A stretch of 64,000 bases of DNA, taken from Cellulosimicrobium arenosum. GTDB taxonomy: Bacteria > Actinomycetota > Actinomycetes > Actinomycetales > Cellulomonadaceae. The stretch is taken from the NCBI RefSeq assembly GCF_014837295.1, contig NZ_JACYHB010000005.1, positions 1 to 64,000 of the forward strand. Reading direction: 5' to 3'. Below, piece after piece: positions 7,955 through 17,971 of this stretch. Position numbers and translations under genes: made by a program. Each line of letters opens with the position of its first letter. Position 1 is the stretch's first letter. The notes beneath the pieces were generated by a model. It saw nothing but the letters and a program-made list of their open reading frames with translations. It was not told where the DNA came from and did no database searches.

Positions 7955-9583
7955 TCAGAGCATCTCGCGGACGGCACGAGTCTCGACGTCGTCGAGCACG
8001 GTGTCGGCCGCCTCCGCGCTCACCTGCCCTCGACCGCGCGCCTCGATCACGTGATCCCGCTCGGCCTCGGCGCCGCGACGCAGCAGGTCCTCGACCGCCC
8101 GCTCGTCGCCGTCGTCGCCCTCGTCGTGGTCCGCGCCGTGCCGCGCCTCGAGCAACGCGTCCTGCGCATCGATGCGACCCTCGTACTGGAGCTCGACGGC
8201 GCGACGCACCCGGTCCGGGTAGGGCTTGCCGTCGTCGTCCTCGGTCGCGTCCCGCACGACGTACAGCCCGGCGACCGCGGCCTCGCGCCGCAGCGTCGCC
8301 GCCTCGGCGTGCGAGTCCGACTCCGACCCGACGCGCAAGGCCTTGACCAGGGGGGCGAGCGTGAGCCCCTGGAGCACGAGGGTCACCAGGACGCAGACGA
8401 GCGCGATGAAGACGATGCCGCTGCGGTGCGGGAAGTCGCCGCCGCCGTCGACCACGTGCGGCAGCGCGAGCGCGCTCGCGACCGTCACGACGCCGCGCAT
8501 CCCCGCCCAGGACACGACCGTCGCCTCGGGGGTCGAGGCCGGCTCGGCTCCTGGCCGCCCCGCCCCGCGCGCGAGACGTCGCAGCCACGTCACGGGGAAG
8601 ACCCACGCGAAGCGCACGACGACCAGGACGGCCGCCAGCGCGAGCGCCGTCCAGATCGTGGCGGTGCGGTCGTCGCTCCCGTCGCGCAGGACGGCCGTCA
8701 GCTCGAACCCGATGAAGACGAAGACGAAGCTGGTGATGAGGAAGTCGGCGAAGTCCCACACCGAGCGACCGAGCAGCCAGCCCGCGGACGTCACGGCGTC
8801 GTGGCTGGTCACACGCAGGTACAGGCCCAGCGCGAGGACGGCGAGCACACCCGAGCCGCCGAGCTCCTCGGCGCCGAGGTACACGGCGAACGGGACGGCG
8901 ATCGTGACCACCGTCTCCGGGGCCGCCTGGTGCAGGTACCTCAGGGCGAGCCGGGTCAGCCCGCCGGCGACCAGCCCGACGACGATGCCGACGACGATCG
9001 CGAGGACGAGCTCGAGCCCGATCTCGCCGGCGCTCACGCCCCCGGCGACCACGGCCGCGACGGCGAGGTTGTACATCACGAGCGCGGTCGCGTCGTTGAA
9101 CATCCCCTCGCCCTCGAGCACCGCGACCATGCGCCCCGGCAGCCGCAGGCGCCGCGCCACGGCGGTCGCCGCGACCGGGTCGGGCGGTGCGATCACGGCA
9201 CCGAGCACGATCGCCGGCCCCCACGGGAGCCCCAGCGCGTGCGCGACCACGGCCGCGCACGCGGCCGTGGCGATCGTGAGCCCGACCGCGAGCAGCAGGA
9301 TCGGGCTCGCGTTGCGCCGGTAGTCGTGGACCGAGGCGCGCTGGGTCGCCGCGAACAGCAAGGGCGGGAGCACGACGGGCAGGATGTACTCGGGGTCGAG
9401 CCGCAGCTCCGGGACGCCGGGGACGAGCGGCACCGCGAGCCCGAAGACGGTCAGCAGCACCGGCGCAGGGATGCGCACCCGGTCGGCGAGCGGGGTGAGG
9501 ACGACGATGCCGGCGAGCAGCACGGCCACGAGCAGCGCGGTGGGCACGGCACCTCCAGCGACGTTCGGGACGACGGAGACCAC
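7955..9583 (-). CDS. CPA1-type Na+(K+)/H+ antiporter
   Basis: A polytopic membrane protein with about 12 hydrophobic segments in the first ~410 residues and a ~130-residue charged cytoplasmic tail. The CPA1 core motif is visible: A-P-P-D-P-V-A-A-T-A-V followed by E-G-E-G-M-F-N-D-A-T-A-L-V, in which the two acidic ND/DP positions bind the transported cation. The family exchanges Na+ or K+ for protons in pH and salt homeostasis; the ion cannot be told from sequence. The start is uncertain. I prefer the GTG at 9581-9583 just before the first membrane segment; the frame stays open to 9652 but that stretch is Gly/Arg-rich. No operon partner. Confidence 0.88.
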   Translation of the reverse strand: MVSVVPNVAGGAVPTALLVAVLLAGIVVLTPLADRVRIPAPVLLTVFGLAVPLVPGVPELRLDPEYILPVVLPPLLFAATQRASVHDYRRNASPILLLAVGLTIATAACAAVVAHALGLPWGPAIVLGAVIAPPDPVAATAVARRLRLPGRMVAVLEGEGMFNDATALVMYNLAVAAVVAGGVSAGEIGLELVLAIVVGIVVGLVAGGLTRLALRYLHQAAPETVVTIAVPFAVYLGAEELGGSGVLAVLALGLYLRVTSHDAVTSAGWLLGRSVWDFADFLITSFVFVFIGFELTAVLRDGSDDRTATIWTALALAAVLVVVRFAWVFPVTWLRRLARGAGRPGAEPASTPEATVVSWAGMRGVVTVASALALPHVVDGGGDFPHRSGIVFIALVCVLVTLVLQGLTLAPLVKALRVGSESDSHAEAATLRREAAVAGLYVVRDATEDDDGKPYPDRVRRAVELQYEGRIDAQDALLEARHGADHDEGDDGDERAVEDLLRRGAEAERDHVIEARGRGQVSAEAADTVLDDVETRAVREML

Positions 9584-9667
9584 ACGGCCACCGACCTGCC
9601 GACACGCTAGCGCCCCCCACCCGCACCCCGCAGCACCACCCCGCGCTCGCACCCTCCGATCCGTGCC

Positions 9668-9723
9668 GAGACGTGAGCCGGCGCCCCCGATACCAGCAGA
9701 TCAGGGGCGGCAGCTCACGTCTC
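9668..9723 (-). terminator. imperfect 20-bp hairpin between padR/HAAS operon and antiporter
   Basis: Arms 9668-9687 and 9704-9723 pair over 20 positions with two mismatches around a 16-nt loop. It lies 50-100 nt after the HAAS gene stop, where a terminator is expected. The long, near-perfect arms and A/T-containing loop could also mark a dispersed palindromic repeat. Confidence 0.5.
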
Positions 9724-9771
9724 GACGGTTCAGGCAGGGCGGTCAGAGGGGTGTGGGGCGCGGTGGGCGTG

Positions 9772-11181
9772 TCAGCCGTCCGCCTCGAGGACAGGGGACG
9801 GGGCGGTTCCGCTCGGGGTGTCCTCGCTGTCCGTGTCGACCTTCGGGTCGTTCTTCCCGTCGCTCCCCGTGCCGCCGGTGTCTTCCGTGCCGGTGGTGCC
9901 CTGGGTGCCGGTGGTGCCCTGGGTGCCGGTGGTGTCCCGGGTGCCGGTGGTGTCCTCGGCGTCGCCGGAGCCGCCGTCCCCCGGAGCCGTCGGACCGGTG
10001 GCGGGGATCGCCGTCGGCGCCTTGAGGAACGGCCACGGCATGGCCTGCGTCGCAGCGCCGGTCGCCGGAACCGGTCGGACCGGTTCGCCGCTCCCGTCGC
10101 CGTCGGGATGGTCGACGTCCTGCTCGTCGACGGCGCGCAGCGGGTAGACGTTCCAGCGCTCGCGCCCGTCCGCGGCCAGGGCCGGCTGGAAGTACCACGC
10201 GCCCTCGACGTCGGGCACCGACCACGCCTGGAACGCGCCGTCGTCGGTCACGGTGCGGACGGGGCGGCCTCGATCGTCGAAGACCTGCACGTCGCGCACC
10301 GGGTCGCCGTCGGCGTCGTAGACGAACAGGTTGGACACCTGCATGCCGTCGACCCATACGCCGTCGGCACCGGGGTCCGCGAAGCCGTCGTACGCGACCG
10401 GCTGCGTGCCGGCGTATCCGGCCGCCTCGTCGTAGCCCTGCTGGTAGCCCTGCGCGTAGCTCGCGGTGGTCGTCGGCGCCGCGGCCGCGTGCCACGCGAC
10501 GGGCAGCCCGACGACGGCAAGGGCGACGGAGGCGTAGCGCAGCGCGCGCGGCATCCACGACAGCGGCAGCCACCGGCCGCGGCCCCACTGCACGCTCACG
10601 ACGACCAGGGCCACGAGGAAGAGCCGCGCCGAACCGTCGGGCGGGAGCGGTGCGACGCCGTAGCCGCCGAAGACCGCGAGCAGGATCGTCGCAGCGAGCC
10701 AGCCGCGCAGGACCCACCACACAGGGGTGAGCGCGCGGCAGAACTCCCGGAAGGCCGCCCACTGCGGCGTCGAGGTGACCGGTCGCCACAGCGCGAGCCA
10801 CCGCCCGGCGAGCGAGTGCCCGAGGGTCCGGACACCACCTCGCACGCCGGGCCGGTGCCGCACGTCGGGCGCCTCGCGCGGTACGAGGCCTGCGGCCGCC
10901 CGCAGCTCGGCCGCGTACCTGTCGGCCGCCCCGAACAGCACGGTCAGGTCGAGCGCCACGTCCTCCTGCCCTTCGGGCGCGGTCCGGCGGGGCAGCGCGC
11001 CGGGTGCGTCGACGACCGCGTCGGCGAGGTTCGCCTCGAGCCCGTCGGTGAGCTCCTCGACCTGCTCGGGCCGCAGGTCGGCGAGGTGCGCGCGCACCTG
11101 GTCGGCGTACGCGCGGACGTGGTCGTAGAAGGCGAGGCCCGCGGCGGGGCCGGCGTACGGCGTCGGGCGTGTCGCGGGCAT
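9772..11181 (-). CDS. HAAS-domain membrane protein with repeat tail, partner of PadR
   Basis: The N-terminus (F-Y-D-x-V-R-x-Y-x-x-x-V-R-x-H-L-A-D-L-R-P-E-Q-V-E-E-L-T-D-G-L-E) matches the HAAS/DUF1700 signalling module that commonly follows a PadR gene (family knowledge). Three or four hydrophobic segments lie around residues 150-240, then an exported-looking Pro/Asp-rich domain and a Thr/Gly repeat tail. The ATG at 11179-11181 overlaps the PadR stop codon (TGATG), so translation is coupled. The 469-aa length is long for the family because of the extra C-terminal domain. Its function is unknown; by context it probably acts in envelope stress sensing or as the regulated output of PadR. Confidence 0.72.
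   Translation of the reverse strand: MPATRPTPYAGPAAGLAFYDHVRAYADQVRAHLADLRPEQVEELTDGLEANLADAVVDAPGALPRRTAPEGQEDVALDLTVLFGAADRYAAELRAAAGLVPREAPDVRHRPGVRGGVRTLGHSLAGRWLALWRPVTSTPQWAAFREFCRALTPVWWVLRGWLAATILLAVFGGYGVAPLPPDGSARLFLVALVVVSVQWGRGRWLPLSWMPRALRYASVALAVVGLPVAWHAAAAPTTTASYAQGYQQGYDEAAGYAGTQPVAYDGFADPGADGVWVDGMQVSNLFVYDADGDPVRDVQVFDDRGRPVRTVTDDGAFQAWSVPDVEGAWYFQPALAADGRERWNVYPLRAVDEQDVDHPDGDGSGEPVRPVPATGAATQAMPWPFLKAPTAIPATGPTAPGDGGSGDAEDTTGTRDTTGTQGTTGTQGTTGTEDTGGTGSDGKNDPKVDTDSEDTPSGTAPSPVLEADG
9883..9954 (+). repeat. 18-bp tandem repeat, four copies, in the HAAS gene
   Basis: Four near-identical 18-bp units (for example 9901-9918 and 9919-9936) differ at one or two bases each. On the minus strand they encode a six-residue T-T-G-T-x-x repeat near the C-terminus of the HAAS protein, probably an unstructured linker prone to copy-number change. 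Confidence 0.85.
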
Positions 11182-11513
11182 CAGGCGGCCACCTCTCCGG
11201 TGCGCAGGAGCGCCGTCATGGTGCCGGTGAACTTCTGCCACTCCTTGCGGTGCAGGTCGAGCGCAGCCCGGCCGTTGGCGTTGATCCCGTAGTACTTGCG
11301 GTGCGGCCCGGCGTCGGACGGGACCACGTACGTGGTCAGCGCGCCGCCCGCGTACAGGCGCCGCAGGGTGCCGTAGACCGACGCGTCCCCCACGTCCTCC
11401 AACCCCGCCGCGCGCAGCCGGCGCACGACGTCGTACCCGTACCCGTCCTCGTCCTCGACGACCGCGAGCACCGCGGCGTCGAGCACCCCCTTGAGCAGCT
11501 GTGTGGTGTCCAT
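11181..11513 (-). CDS. PadR family transcriptional regulator
   Basis: A 110-aa single-domain PadR protein. It has an N-terminal helix (L-L-K-G-V-L-D-A-A-V-L-A-V-V), winged-helix core with G-Y-G-Y-D-V-V-R-R-L and S-V-Y-G-T-L-R-R-L-Y, and the C-terminal R-K-Y-Y-G-I-N-A-N-G-R wing typical of the family. The ATG at 11511-11513 follows a GGAGGGG by 4 nt; the longer frame upstream is Arg-rich and unlikely. It overlaps the HAAS gene by one base. PadR/HAAS pairs usually repress their own operon; a perfect 10-bp palindrome at 11592-11601 is a candidate operator. Confidence 0.9.
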   Translation of the reverse strand: MDTTQLLKGVLDAAVLAVVEDEDGYGYDVVRRLRAAGLEDVGDASVYGTLRRLYAGGALTTYVVPSDAGPHRKYYGINANGRAALDLHRKEWQKFTGTMTALLRTGEVAA

Positions 11514-11591
11514 CCGACCCCTCCGTCGACGATCTGCCGGCACCCCGGCACCCGGGAACCAACCCGCACCTCGCACGCTACCGCGCGATAC

Positions 11592-11601
11592 ACACTAGTG
11601 T
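11592..11601. promoter_or_regulatory. candidate PadR operator palindrome
   Basis: ACACTAGTGT is a perfect 10-bp palindrome in an unusually AT-rich patch about 80 nt upstream of the padR start, where an autoregulatory operator would sit. It is assigned by position and symmetry only. Confidence 0.35.
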
Positions 11602-11655
11602 CCACTGTTGACATCAGCCCCCCGAGTCCCCACGAGCCGAGAAGTGAGTTGGGCT

Positions 11656-12672
11656 CTAGGCCTGGGACCAGGCGATGCCGTCGAGGATGTCGTGCTCGCT
11701 CGTGACGACCTCGGTCAGGGATCCCCCTGCGGCGGCGACGTCGTCGTGCACCCGGCGGACGACCTCCGACCACACGAGCGCGCCCGCGCCGATCACGTCG
11801 ATGCGACCCGGGTGCATGAACCCGAGCGAGGCGCGCTCGGCGCGGGTGCGGTGCAGCAGGTCGTCGCACGCCGCGAGCACCGTCTCGACCGGCAGCACGG
11901 CGCCGTTGATCCGGTCGCGGTCGTACGCAGCCAGACCGAGCGCGTGCGCCGTCACCGTGGTCACGGACCCCGCGAGCCCGACGAGCGTCACCGCCCGTCC
12001 GAGCGGCACGACGCCGGCCGCCTCGTCCAGCGCGGCGCGCACGTCGGCGCGGGCAGCCGCCTCCTCGTCCGGGGTCGGCGGGTCGGAGCGCAGGTGCCGC
12101 TCGGTCATCCGCACGCACCCGACGTCCATCGAGAACGCCGCGTCGGGCGTCGCCGTCCCGAGCACGAGCTCGGTCGACCCTCCCCCGAGGTCCACGACCA
12201 CGTACGGCCCGGGGCGCACCGCCGCGACGGTCGACGTCGCGCCGCGGAACGACAGCGCCGCCTCCTCCTCCCCCGAGACGACCTCGGGCTCGACGCCCAG
12301 CGCGTCCAGCACGCCGGCCACGAACTCGTCGCGGTTCTGCGCGTCCCGGGTGGCAGACGTGGCGACGAACCGCACGCGCGTCGCCCCGAGGTCCGCGATC
12401 ACCGCGGCGTAGCGCCGCGCGGCGTCGAGAGTGCGCTCGAGCGCCTCCGGTGCGAGCCGACCGGTCCGGTCCACCCCTTGACCGAGCCGCACGACCTCCA
12501 TGCGACGGTCCCGGTCGACGAGCGTGCCCGCGACCGGGTCGACGTCGGCGACGAGCAGGCGGATGGAGTTGGTCCCGCAGTCGATCGCGGCGACGCGGGA
12601 CGCTCCCGGAAGCACCGGGGACGCCGCAGGTGCCGGCGACGCGGAGGACGGGGAGCTGGAGCCAGTGGTCAT
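11656..12672 (-). CDS. ppx: exopolyphosphatase / guanosine pentaphosphate phosphatase (Ppx/GppA)
   Basis: Ppx/GppA enzymes release phosphate from polyphosphate or from pppGpp and adopt the actin/Hsp70 ATPase fold. The protein shows the phosphate-1 loop A-A-I-D-C-G-T-N-S-I-R-L-L-V at about residues 28-41, the catalytic-Glu region G-E-E-E-A, the phosphate-2 loop V-V-V-D-L-G-G-G-S-T-E-L, and a late G-L-A-G-S-V-T-T segment. At 338 aa it is the short actinobacterial form without the C-terminal HD domain. Start ATG 12670-12672 precedes a Ser/Pro/Ala-rich leader of ~26 residues. It is divergent from the SpoIIE phosphatase gene and precedes the DUF501-divIC-eno set, its usual actinobacterial neighbourhood. 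Confidence 0.93.
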   Translation of the reverse strand: MTTGSSSPSSASPAPAASPVLPGASRVAAIDCGTNSIRLLVADVDPVAGTLVDRDRRMEVVRLGQGVDRTGRLAPEALERTLDAARRYAAVIADLGATRVRFVATSATRDAQNRDEFVAGVLDALGVEPEVVSGEEEAALSFRGATSTVAAVRPGPYVVVDLGGGSTELVLGTATPDAAFSMDVGCVRMTERHLRSDPPTPDEEAAARADVRAALDEAAGVVPLGRAVTLVGLAGSVTTVTAHALGLAAYDRDRINGAVLPVETVLAACDDLLHRTRAERASLGFMHPGRIDVIGAGALVWSEVVRRVHDDVAAAGGSLTEVVTSEHDILDGIAWSQA

Positions 12673-12840
12673 GCGAACAGGGTGCCATCCGGACCGTCCA
12701 CGATGCGTGTCGGGCCCAGCGCGCGGAGTCTGGAGCCCGGAGCAACCACGATGCAGATCGGGACGCGCGCTGCCGTACGCTGTACCGCCCGCACCACTGC
12801 GGGCGCGGCGACCCCGCGACGTGCTGCAAGGAGACTGACG

Positions 12841-14982
12841 ATGCTCGATCCCGGGGGCGAGAGGCGTGACCTGTCGCCGGACGCCGTCGTGTCGTTCGAG
12901 CTCGGGGACGCGCGCGCCGACCGTCGCGACCTGCTCGATGCCGCGGCTCGTGCGGCCGGTCTCGGGACGTTCCGGTGGGACCTGACGACCGGCGCGCTGC
13001 ACTGGGACGCCACGCTCCTGGAGGTCTTCGGCTACGACGAGGACACGTTCGGCGGCACGATCGCGGCGTTCAACGCACGCCTGCACCCGGACGACGTCCC
13101 GCCCGTCTCGGCCGCGCTCGACGCCGCGATCGGTGCCTGCGGCGTGTACGAGGCCGAGTTCCGCGTCCAGCGGCCGGACGGCAGCACGAGATGGTTGTCC
13201 GCGCGGGGTCGCGCCCAGCCGCACGCCTCCGACCCGTCCGGCCCGGCGTGCGAGGTCGTCGGCGTGGCGACGGACATCACCGCCCTGCGCCGGGGCGACG
13301 AGCGGGTCCAGCAGATCCTCGAGGACATGTCGATCGGCTACTTCTGGCTCGACCCGGACTGGCGGTTCGGCTACGTCAACAGCGAGGCGGAGCACATCCT
13401 CGACAGCCCGCACGGCGCCCTGCTCGGCGGGGTGATCTGGGAGCTGTTCCCCGCCGCGGTCGGCACCGTGCTCGAGGAGAGCTGTCGCGGCGTGGCGCGC
13501 GACGGCCAGACCGTCGTGTTCGACGCGTACTACCCCGAGCCGCTCGACGACTGGTACGAGGTCCGCGCCGTGCCCGAGCGCGGCGGGGTCGCCGTCTACT
13601 TCACGGTCGTCTCCGAGCGACGCCGCGCGCTCGATCTCGCCCAGCAGGCGCAGGCGCGGTCGCAGCTCCTCGCAGCGGTGGCCACCGACCTCGCCGAGAC
13701 CCTCGACCCCGTCCGCGCGCTCGAGGTCGTGCTTCCCCACCTCGTGCCCGCGGTCGCGGACTTCGCCATCGCCAGCGTCCTGGACGACGGTGCCGCCGAC
13801 TGGCAGCAACGGCTCCACGACGTCGCGGGGCTGCACCGCGACCCCGAGAAGGCCCCGGTGCTCGCGGAGTACGTCGCCCTCCGTGTCCCTGCGCTCTCGC
13901 GCACGTCGCTCATCGCGCAGGCGGTCGGCGGCGCACCGCAGGCGCTCTACACCGGTCTGCCCGAGCCGGGCGACCTCGTCGAGCCGGGGCGCGCCCAGGA
14001 CCTGCTGGTGCGCCTGACCCCGCACGCGATCGTGGTGCTGCCGCTACGAGGCCGCGGGCACACCCGTGGGCTGGTCACCCTGATGCGCGGCGAGGAGCGG
14101 GGCGCCTACACGGAGGCCGAGCTCGCGACGCTGCGCGAGGTCGTGGCGCAGATCGGGCTGGCCCTGGACAACGCACGCCTGCACGCGGCCCAGCGTGACC
14201 TCGCCGAGGAGCTGCAGCGGAGCCTGCTGACGGAGCTGCCCGAGCCCGACCATCTGCACCTCGTGGCGCGGTACGTCCCGGCCGCGGCGACCGGGGCCCA
14301 GATCGGCGGCGACTGGTACGACGCCTTCATGGTCCGGGACGGTACGACCTGCCTGGTCATCGGCGACGTCACGGGCCACGACCTGCGGGCCGCGGTCTCG
14401 ATGGCGCAGGTCCGCAACGTCCTGCGGGGCGGGGCGCACGCCGTCGTGCAACCGCCCGGCGCGATCCTCTCCGCCCTGGACTGGGCCGTGCACGACCTCG
14501 GCGTCGGCACGATCGTCACCGGGATCCTCGCGAAGCTCGAGCAGGACGACGAGCTCGCGGCGCGCGGCCTGCGGCGCCTGCGCTGGTCGAGCGCCGGCCA
14601 TCTGCCGCCGCTGCTGATCCGCCCCGACGGACGGGCCGAGCTGCTCGAGCGCCGGAACGACCTTCCCGTGGGACTGCGAGCGCACGTCGACCGGCACGAC
14701 CACACGGAGCTCCTCGACCCCGGCTCGACCCTCCTGCTGTACACCGACGGCCTCGTCGAGCGCCGCGGAGAGTCGCTGCGGACCGGGCTGGAGCGGCTGC
14801 GCCGCACCGCCGAGGGTCTCAGCGGGCTGTCTCTCGAGGACCTGTGCGACCGGCTCATCGAGGACCTTGCCGGTGCGGGCGAGGACGATGTCGCGCTGCT
14901 CGGGGTGCACGCGCACCCGCAGGACCGGCCGCGTCCGCCCGAGGCAGGGCCCGAGGTCCTCCCGATCGAGGGGCCCGGCTGA
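12841..14982 (+). CDS. PAS-PAS-GAF-SpoIIE serine phosphatase
   Basis: A soluble 713-aa sensor phosphatase. A PAS_3 domain covers roughly residues 30-145 (F-R-W-D-L-T-T-G...L-H-P-D-D-V...V-A-T-D-I-T), a second PAS domain ~150-260 (I-G-Y-F-W-L-D-P-D-W-R), then a GAF domain ~270-460 and a C-terminal PP2C-type SpoIIE domain ~465-700 with the metal-binding G-G-D-W-Y-D, I-G-D-V-T-G-H, S-A-G-H-L-P-P and Y-T-D-G-L-V-E motifs. Such proteins dephosphorylate anti-anti-sigma factors in partner-switching stress pathways (family knowledge); no anti-sigma gene is nearby. Start ATG 12841 follows AAGGAGA by 7 nt. A small inverted repeat (12787-12793 with 12798-12804) lies in its leader. Confidence 0.93.
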   Translation: MLDPGGERRDLSPDAVVSFELGDARADRRDLLDAAARAAGLGTFRWDLTTGALHWDATLLEVFGYDEDTFGGTIAAFNARLHPDDVPPVSAALDAAIGACGVYEAEFRVQRPDGSTRWLSARGRAQPHASDPSGPACEVVGVATDITALRRGDERVQQILEDMSIGYFWLDPDWRFGYVNSEAEHILDSPHGALLGGVIWELFPAAVGTVLEESCRGVARDGQTVVFDAYYPEPLDDWYEVRAVPERGGVAVYFTVVSERRRALDLAQQAQARSQLLAAVATDLAETLDPVRALEVVLPHLVPAVADFAIASVLDDGAADWQQRLHDVAGLHRDPEKAPVLAEYVALRVPALSRTSLIAQAVGGAPQALYTGLPEPGDLVEPGRAQDLLVRLTPHAIVVLPLRGRGHTRGLVTLMRGEERGAYTEAELATLREVVAQIGLALDNARLHAAQRDLAEELQRSLLTELPEPDHLHLVARYVPAAATGAQIGGDWYDAFMVRDGTTCLVIGDVTGHDLRAAVSMAQVRNVLRGGAHAVVQPPGAILSALDWAVHDLGVGTIVTGILAKLEQDDELAARGLRRLRWSSAGHLPPLLIRPDGRAELLERRNDLPVGLRAHVDRHDHTELLDPGSTLLLYTDGLVERRGESLRTGLERLRRTAEGLSGLSLEDLCDRLIEDLAGAGEDDVALLGVHAHPQDRPRPPEAGPEVLPIEGPG

Positions 14983-15000
14983 CCGGTCCGGGGCGAGGGA

Positions 15001-15531
15001 TCAGCAGGTGCAGCGGTCAGGGCGCCAGACGCCACGGACGCGTGCGAGCGCCTCGTCGCCGAGCGGGTTGACGCCCGGGCCCGCGGCGAGCGAGTGCCCG
15101 ACGAGGACGTGCAGGCACTTCACCCGCGTCGGCATGCCACCGGCGGAGATCCCGTCGATCTCCTCGACGTGGCCGAGGGCGGCGCGCTGTGCCAGGTAGT
15201 GCTCGTGCGCCCGGCGGTACGCGGCCGCGAGACCGTCGTCCTCGGCCAGCCGGTCCGTCATCTCCTTCATGACGCCGTTCGCCTCGAGCGTCGACGCCGC
15301 TGCGACCGCACCGGGGTGCGTGAGGTAGAACGTCGTCGGGAACGGGGTCCCGTTCTCCAGGCGCGGGGCTGTGCGCACGACGAGCGGGCGGCCGCACGCA
15401 CAGCGGGCCGCGATCCCCACGACGCCGCGCGGGGTCCGGCCCAGCTGGGCGGACAGCACCTCGAGGTCGTGCGCGGTCACCGCGGCGGCAGGGTCGTCGG
15501 CGGGGATGGCGAGGCGGGCGTCGGTCGTCAC
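15001..15531 (-). CDS. DUF501 family protein
   Basis: A 176-aa member of the conserved actinobacterial DUF501 family, identified by R-C-x-C-G-R-P near residue 45, F-P-T-T-F-Y-L-T-x-P, and the C-terminal G-G-M-P-x-R-V-K-C-L-H-x-L-V-x-H-S-L motif. The spaced Cys and His residues suggest a metal site. Function is unknown; it is almost always found between divIC/ftsB-like and ppx genes, as here, and is presumably co-transcribed with the divIC-like gene 57 nt upstream. Confidence 0.88.
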   Translation of the reverse strand: MTTDARLAIPADDPAAAVTAHDLEVLSAQLGRTPRGVVGIAARCACGRPLVVRTAPRLENGTPFPTTFYLTHPGAVAAASTLEANGVMKEMTDRLAEDDGLAAAYRRAHEHYLAQRAALGHVEEIDGISAGGMPTRVKCLHVLVGHSLAAGPGVNPLGDEALARVRGVWRPDRCTC

Positions 15532-15588
15532 GGTCCCATTGTCCCCGCTCCGGGGCCGTGCCCGTGGACCTCTACCGATCCAGCCGGA

Positions 15589-16320
15589 CTAGGGCGCCGC
15601 GGGTCCGCTGTCGTCGACCGGCTGGTCACCCGCGACCTGCACCGACGTCCAGATCGCGTCGTACCACGGGGTGCCCTCGTCGAAGCCGCGCACCGGGCCG
15701 TCGCCGACCGCCTCGCCCGTGACGGGGTCGATGTCGTCCACCACCGACTCCGGGTCCAGCACGCGCCACGGCCGGTCCCCCGGCATGACGAAGTTCAGTC
15801 GGTCGCGCGCCTCCTGCTCGACGAAGCGCGTGTCGTCCCAGCGGCCGAGCTGGGACTCGAGCTCGTCGTGCTCCTCCTCGGCCTGCGCGAGCTCGTCGCG
15901 CATCCCGTTCAGCTCGCCCTGCTGCGCCACGTAGGCGCGCACGGTCGGCAGCAGCAGGACGAGGGAGAGCAGCAGGACGACGGACAGCACGAGCGTGCGG
16001 ACCGTGACCACCTCGGGCAGGAGGAACCCGTAACGGCTGCGCCGACGCACCTCCGGGGCAGGACCCGTGGGCCGACGCCGCGGGGGCCGGCTCGCCGGCC
16101 GACGTGCGGGTGGCGTCGGGGCGCGGCCGCTCGCGGTGCGTCCGGGCGTCGCGGACGACGACGTCCCGGACGTGCCGGGCGCCTTCTTCGTCCCGCCGGA
16201 CGCGGCCCCGGACACCCTCGTGCCCGAGGTCTTCGTCCCGGTCGAGCGAGGTCCCGACGCCCCCCGCCCGCCCGGGCGCGGCGACGAGCCGGGGCGCGGA
16301 GGGCGACGTGAGGAGGGCAC
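15589..16320 (-). CDS. DivIC/FtsB-like septum formation initiator
   Basis: A bitopic membrane protein of 243 aa. It has a long Pro/Arg/Thr-rich cytoplasmic region (~1-120), one membrane segment (V-R-T-L-V-L-S-V-V-L-L-L-S-L-V-L-L-L-P), then a coiled coil (E-L-N-G-M-R-D-E-L-A-Q-A-E-E-E-H-D-E-L) and the family W-x-D-x-x-F-V-E-x-x-A-R-x-R-L-x-F-V-x-P-G motif. FtsB/DivIC proteins bridge FtsL and FtsQ in the divisome. The start at GTG 16318-16320 is chosen because further upstream the frame overlaps the terminator and the eno 3' end. The long basic N-terminal tail is typical of actinobacterial members. Confidence 0.88.
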   Translation of the reverse strand: MPSSRRPPRPGSSPRPGGRGASGPRSTGTKTSGTRVSGAASGGTKKAPGTSGTSSSATPGRTASGRAPTPPARRPASRPPRRRPTGPAPEVRRRSRYGFLLPEVVTVRTLVLSVVLLLSLVLLLPTVRAYVAQQGELNGMRDELAQAEEEHDELESQLGRWDDTRFVEQEARDRLNFVMPGDRPWRVLDPESVVDDIDPVTGEAVGDGPVRGFDEGTPWYDAIWTSVQVAGDQPVDDSGPAAP

Positions 16321-16433
16321 GCGTCGATTGTGCCGTCCCGAGGCGCGCCGCCCGCGCAGCCCGCCCGGCGCGCCGGACGAACGTGCCGTACCCGACACGA
16401 GTTCTTCACCGCTCGCCGCCGGTCCGGACGTGC

Positions 16434-16469
16434 CGGGGCCCGGCGGACCACATGGTCCGCCGGGCCCCG
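16434..16469 (-). terminator. perfect 17-bp hairpin after enolase
   Basis: Arms 16434-16450 and 16453-16469 are exact complements with a 2-nt centre, lying 36-71 nt beyond the eno stop and upstream of the divIC-like gene. No U-tract follows. It should end or attenuate eno transcripts and separate the two genes. Confidence 0.8.
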
Positions 16470-16504
16470 GGATGCACGCGGCGTGCGTGCGGTGCTGCGA
16501 CGTG

Positions 16505-17794
<1,290 letters not shown>

Positions 17795-17971
17795 TTAGCA
17801 GCAGGGCTCGCAGGCGCTGGAGGCACGGCCTCCTCGGGGATGGTCACCCGAGCGCACCGGGGTGCGCGCCCGCGACGGTGGTGGGTTGACGCCCCCAGCG
17901 TAGTGCTCCGACGAGGCGTGCGCCCCTGCGTCCGCCCCTCGGGCGACAGCGGTGACCTTCCGTGGACGCGC

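Noticed and set aside
9883-9954. Short regular repeats as a CRISPR array
   Set aside because: Units are 18 bp without spacers, in frame in a coding sequence and encode a six-residue repeat.
17852-17867. 7-bp hairpin between mazG and eno as a terminator
   Set aside because: Too short and without a U-tract. It may only reflect GC-rich leader sequence of eno.
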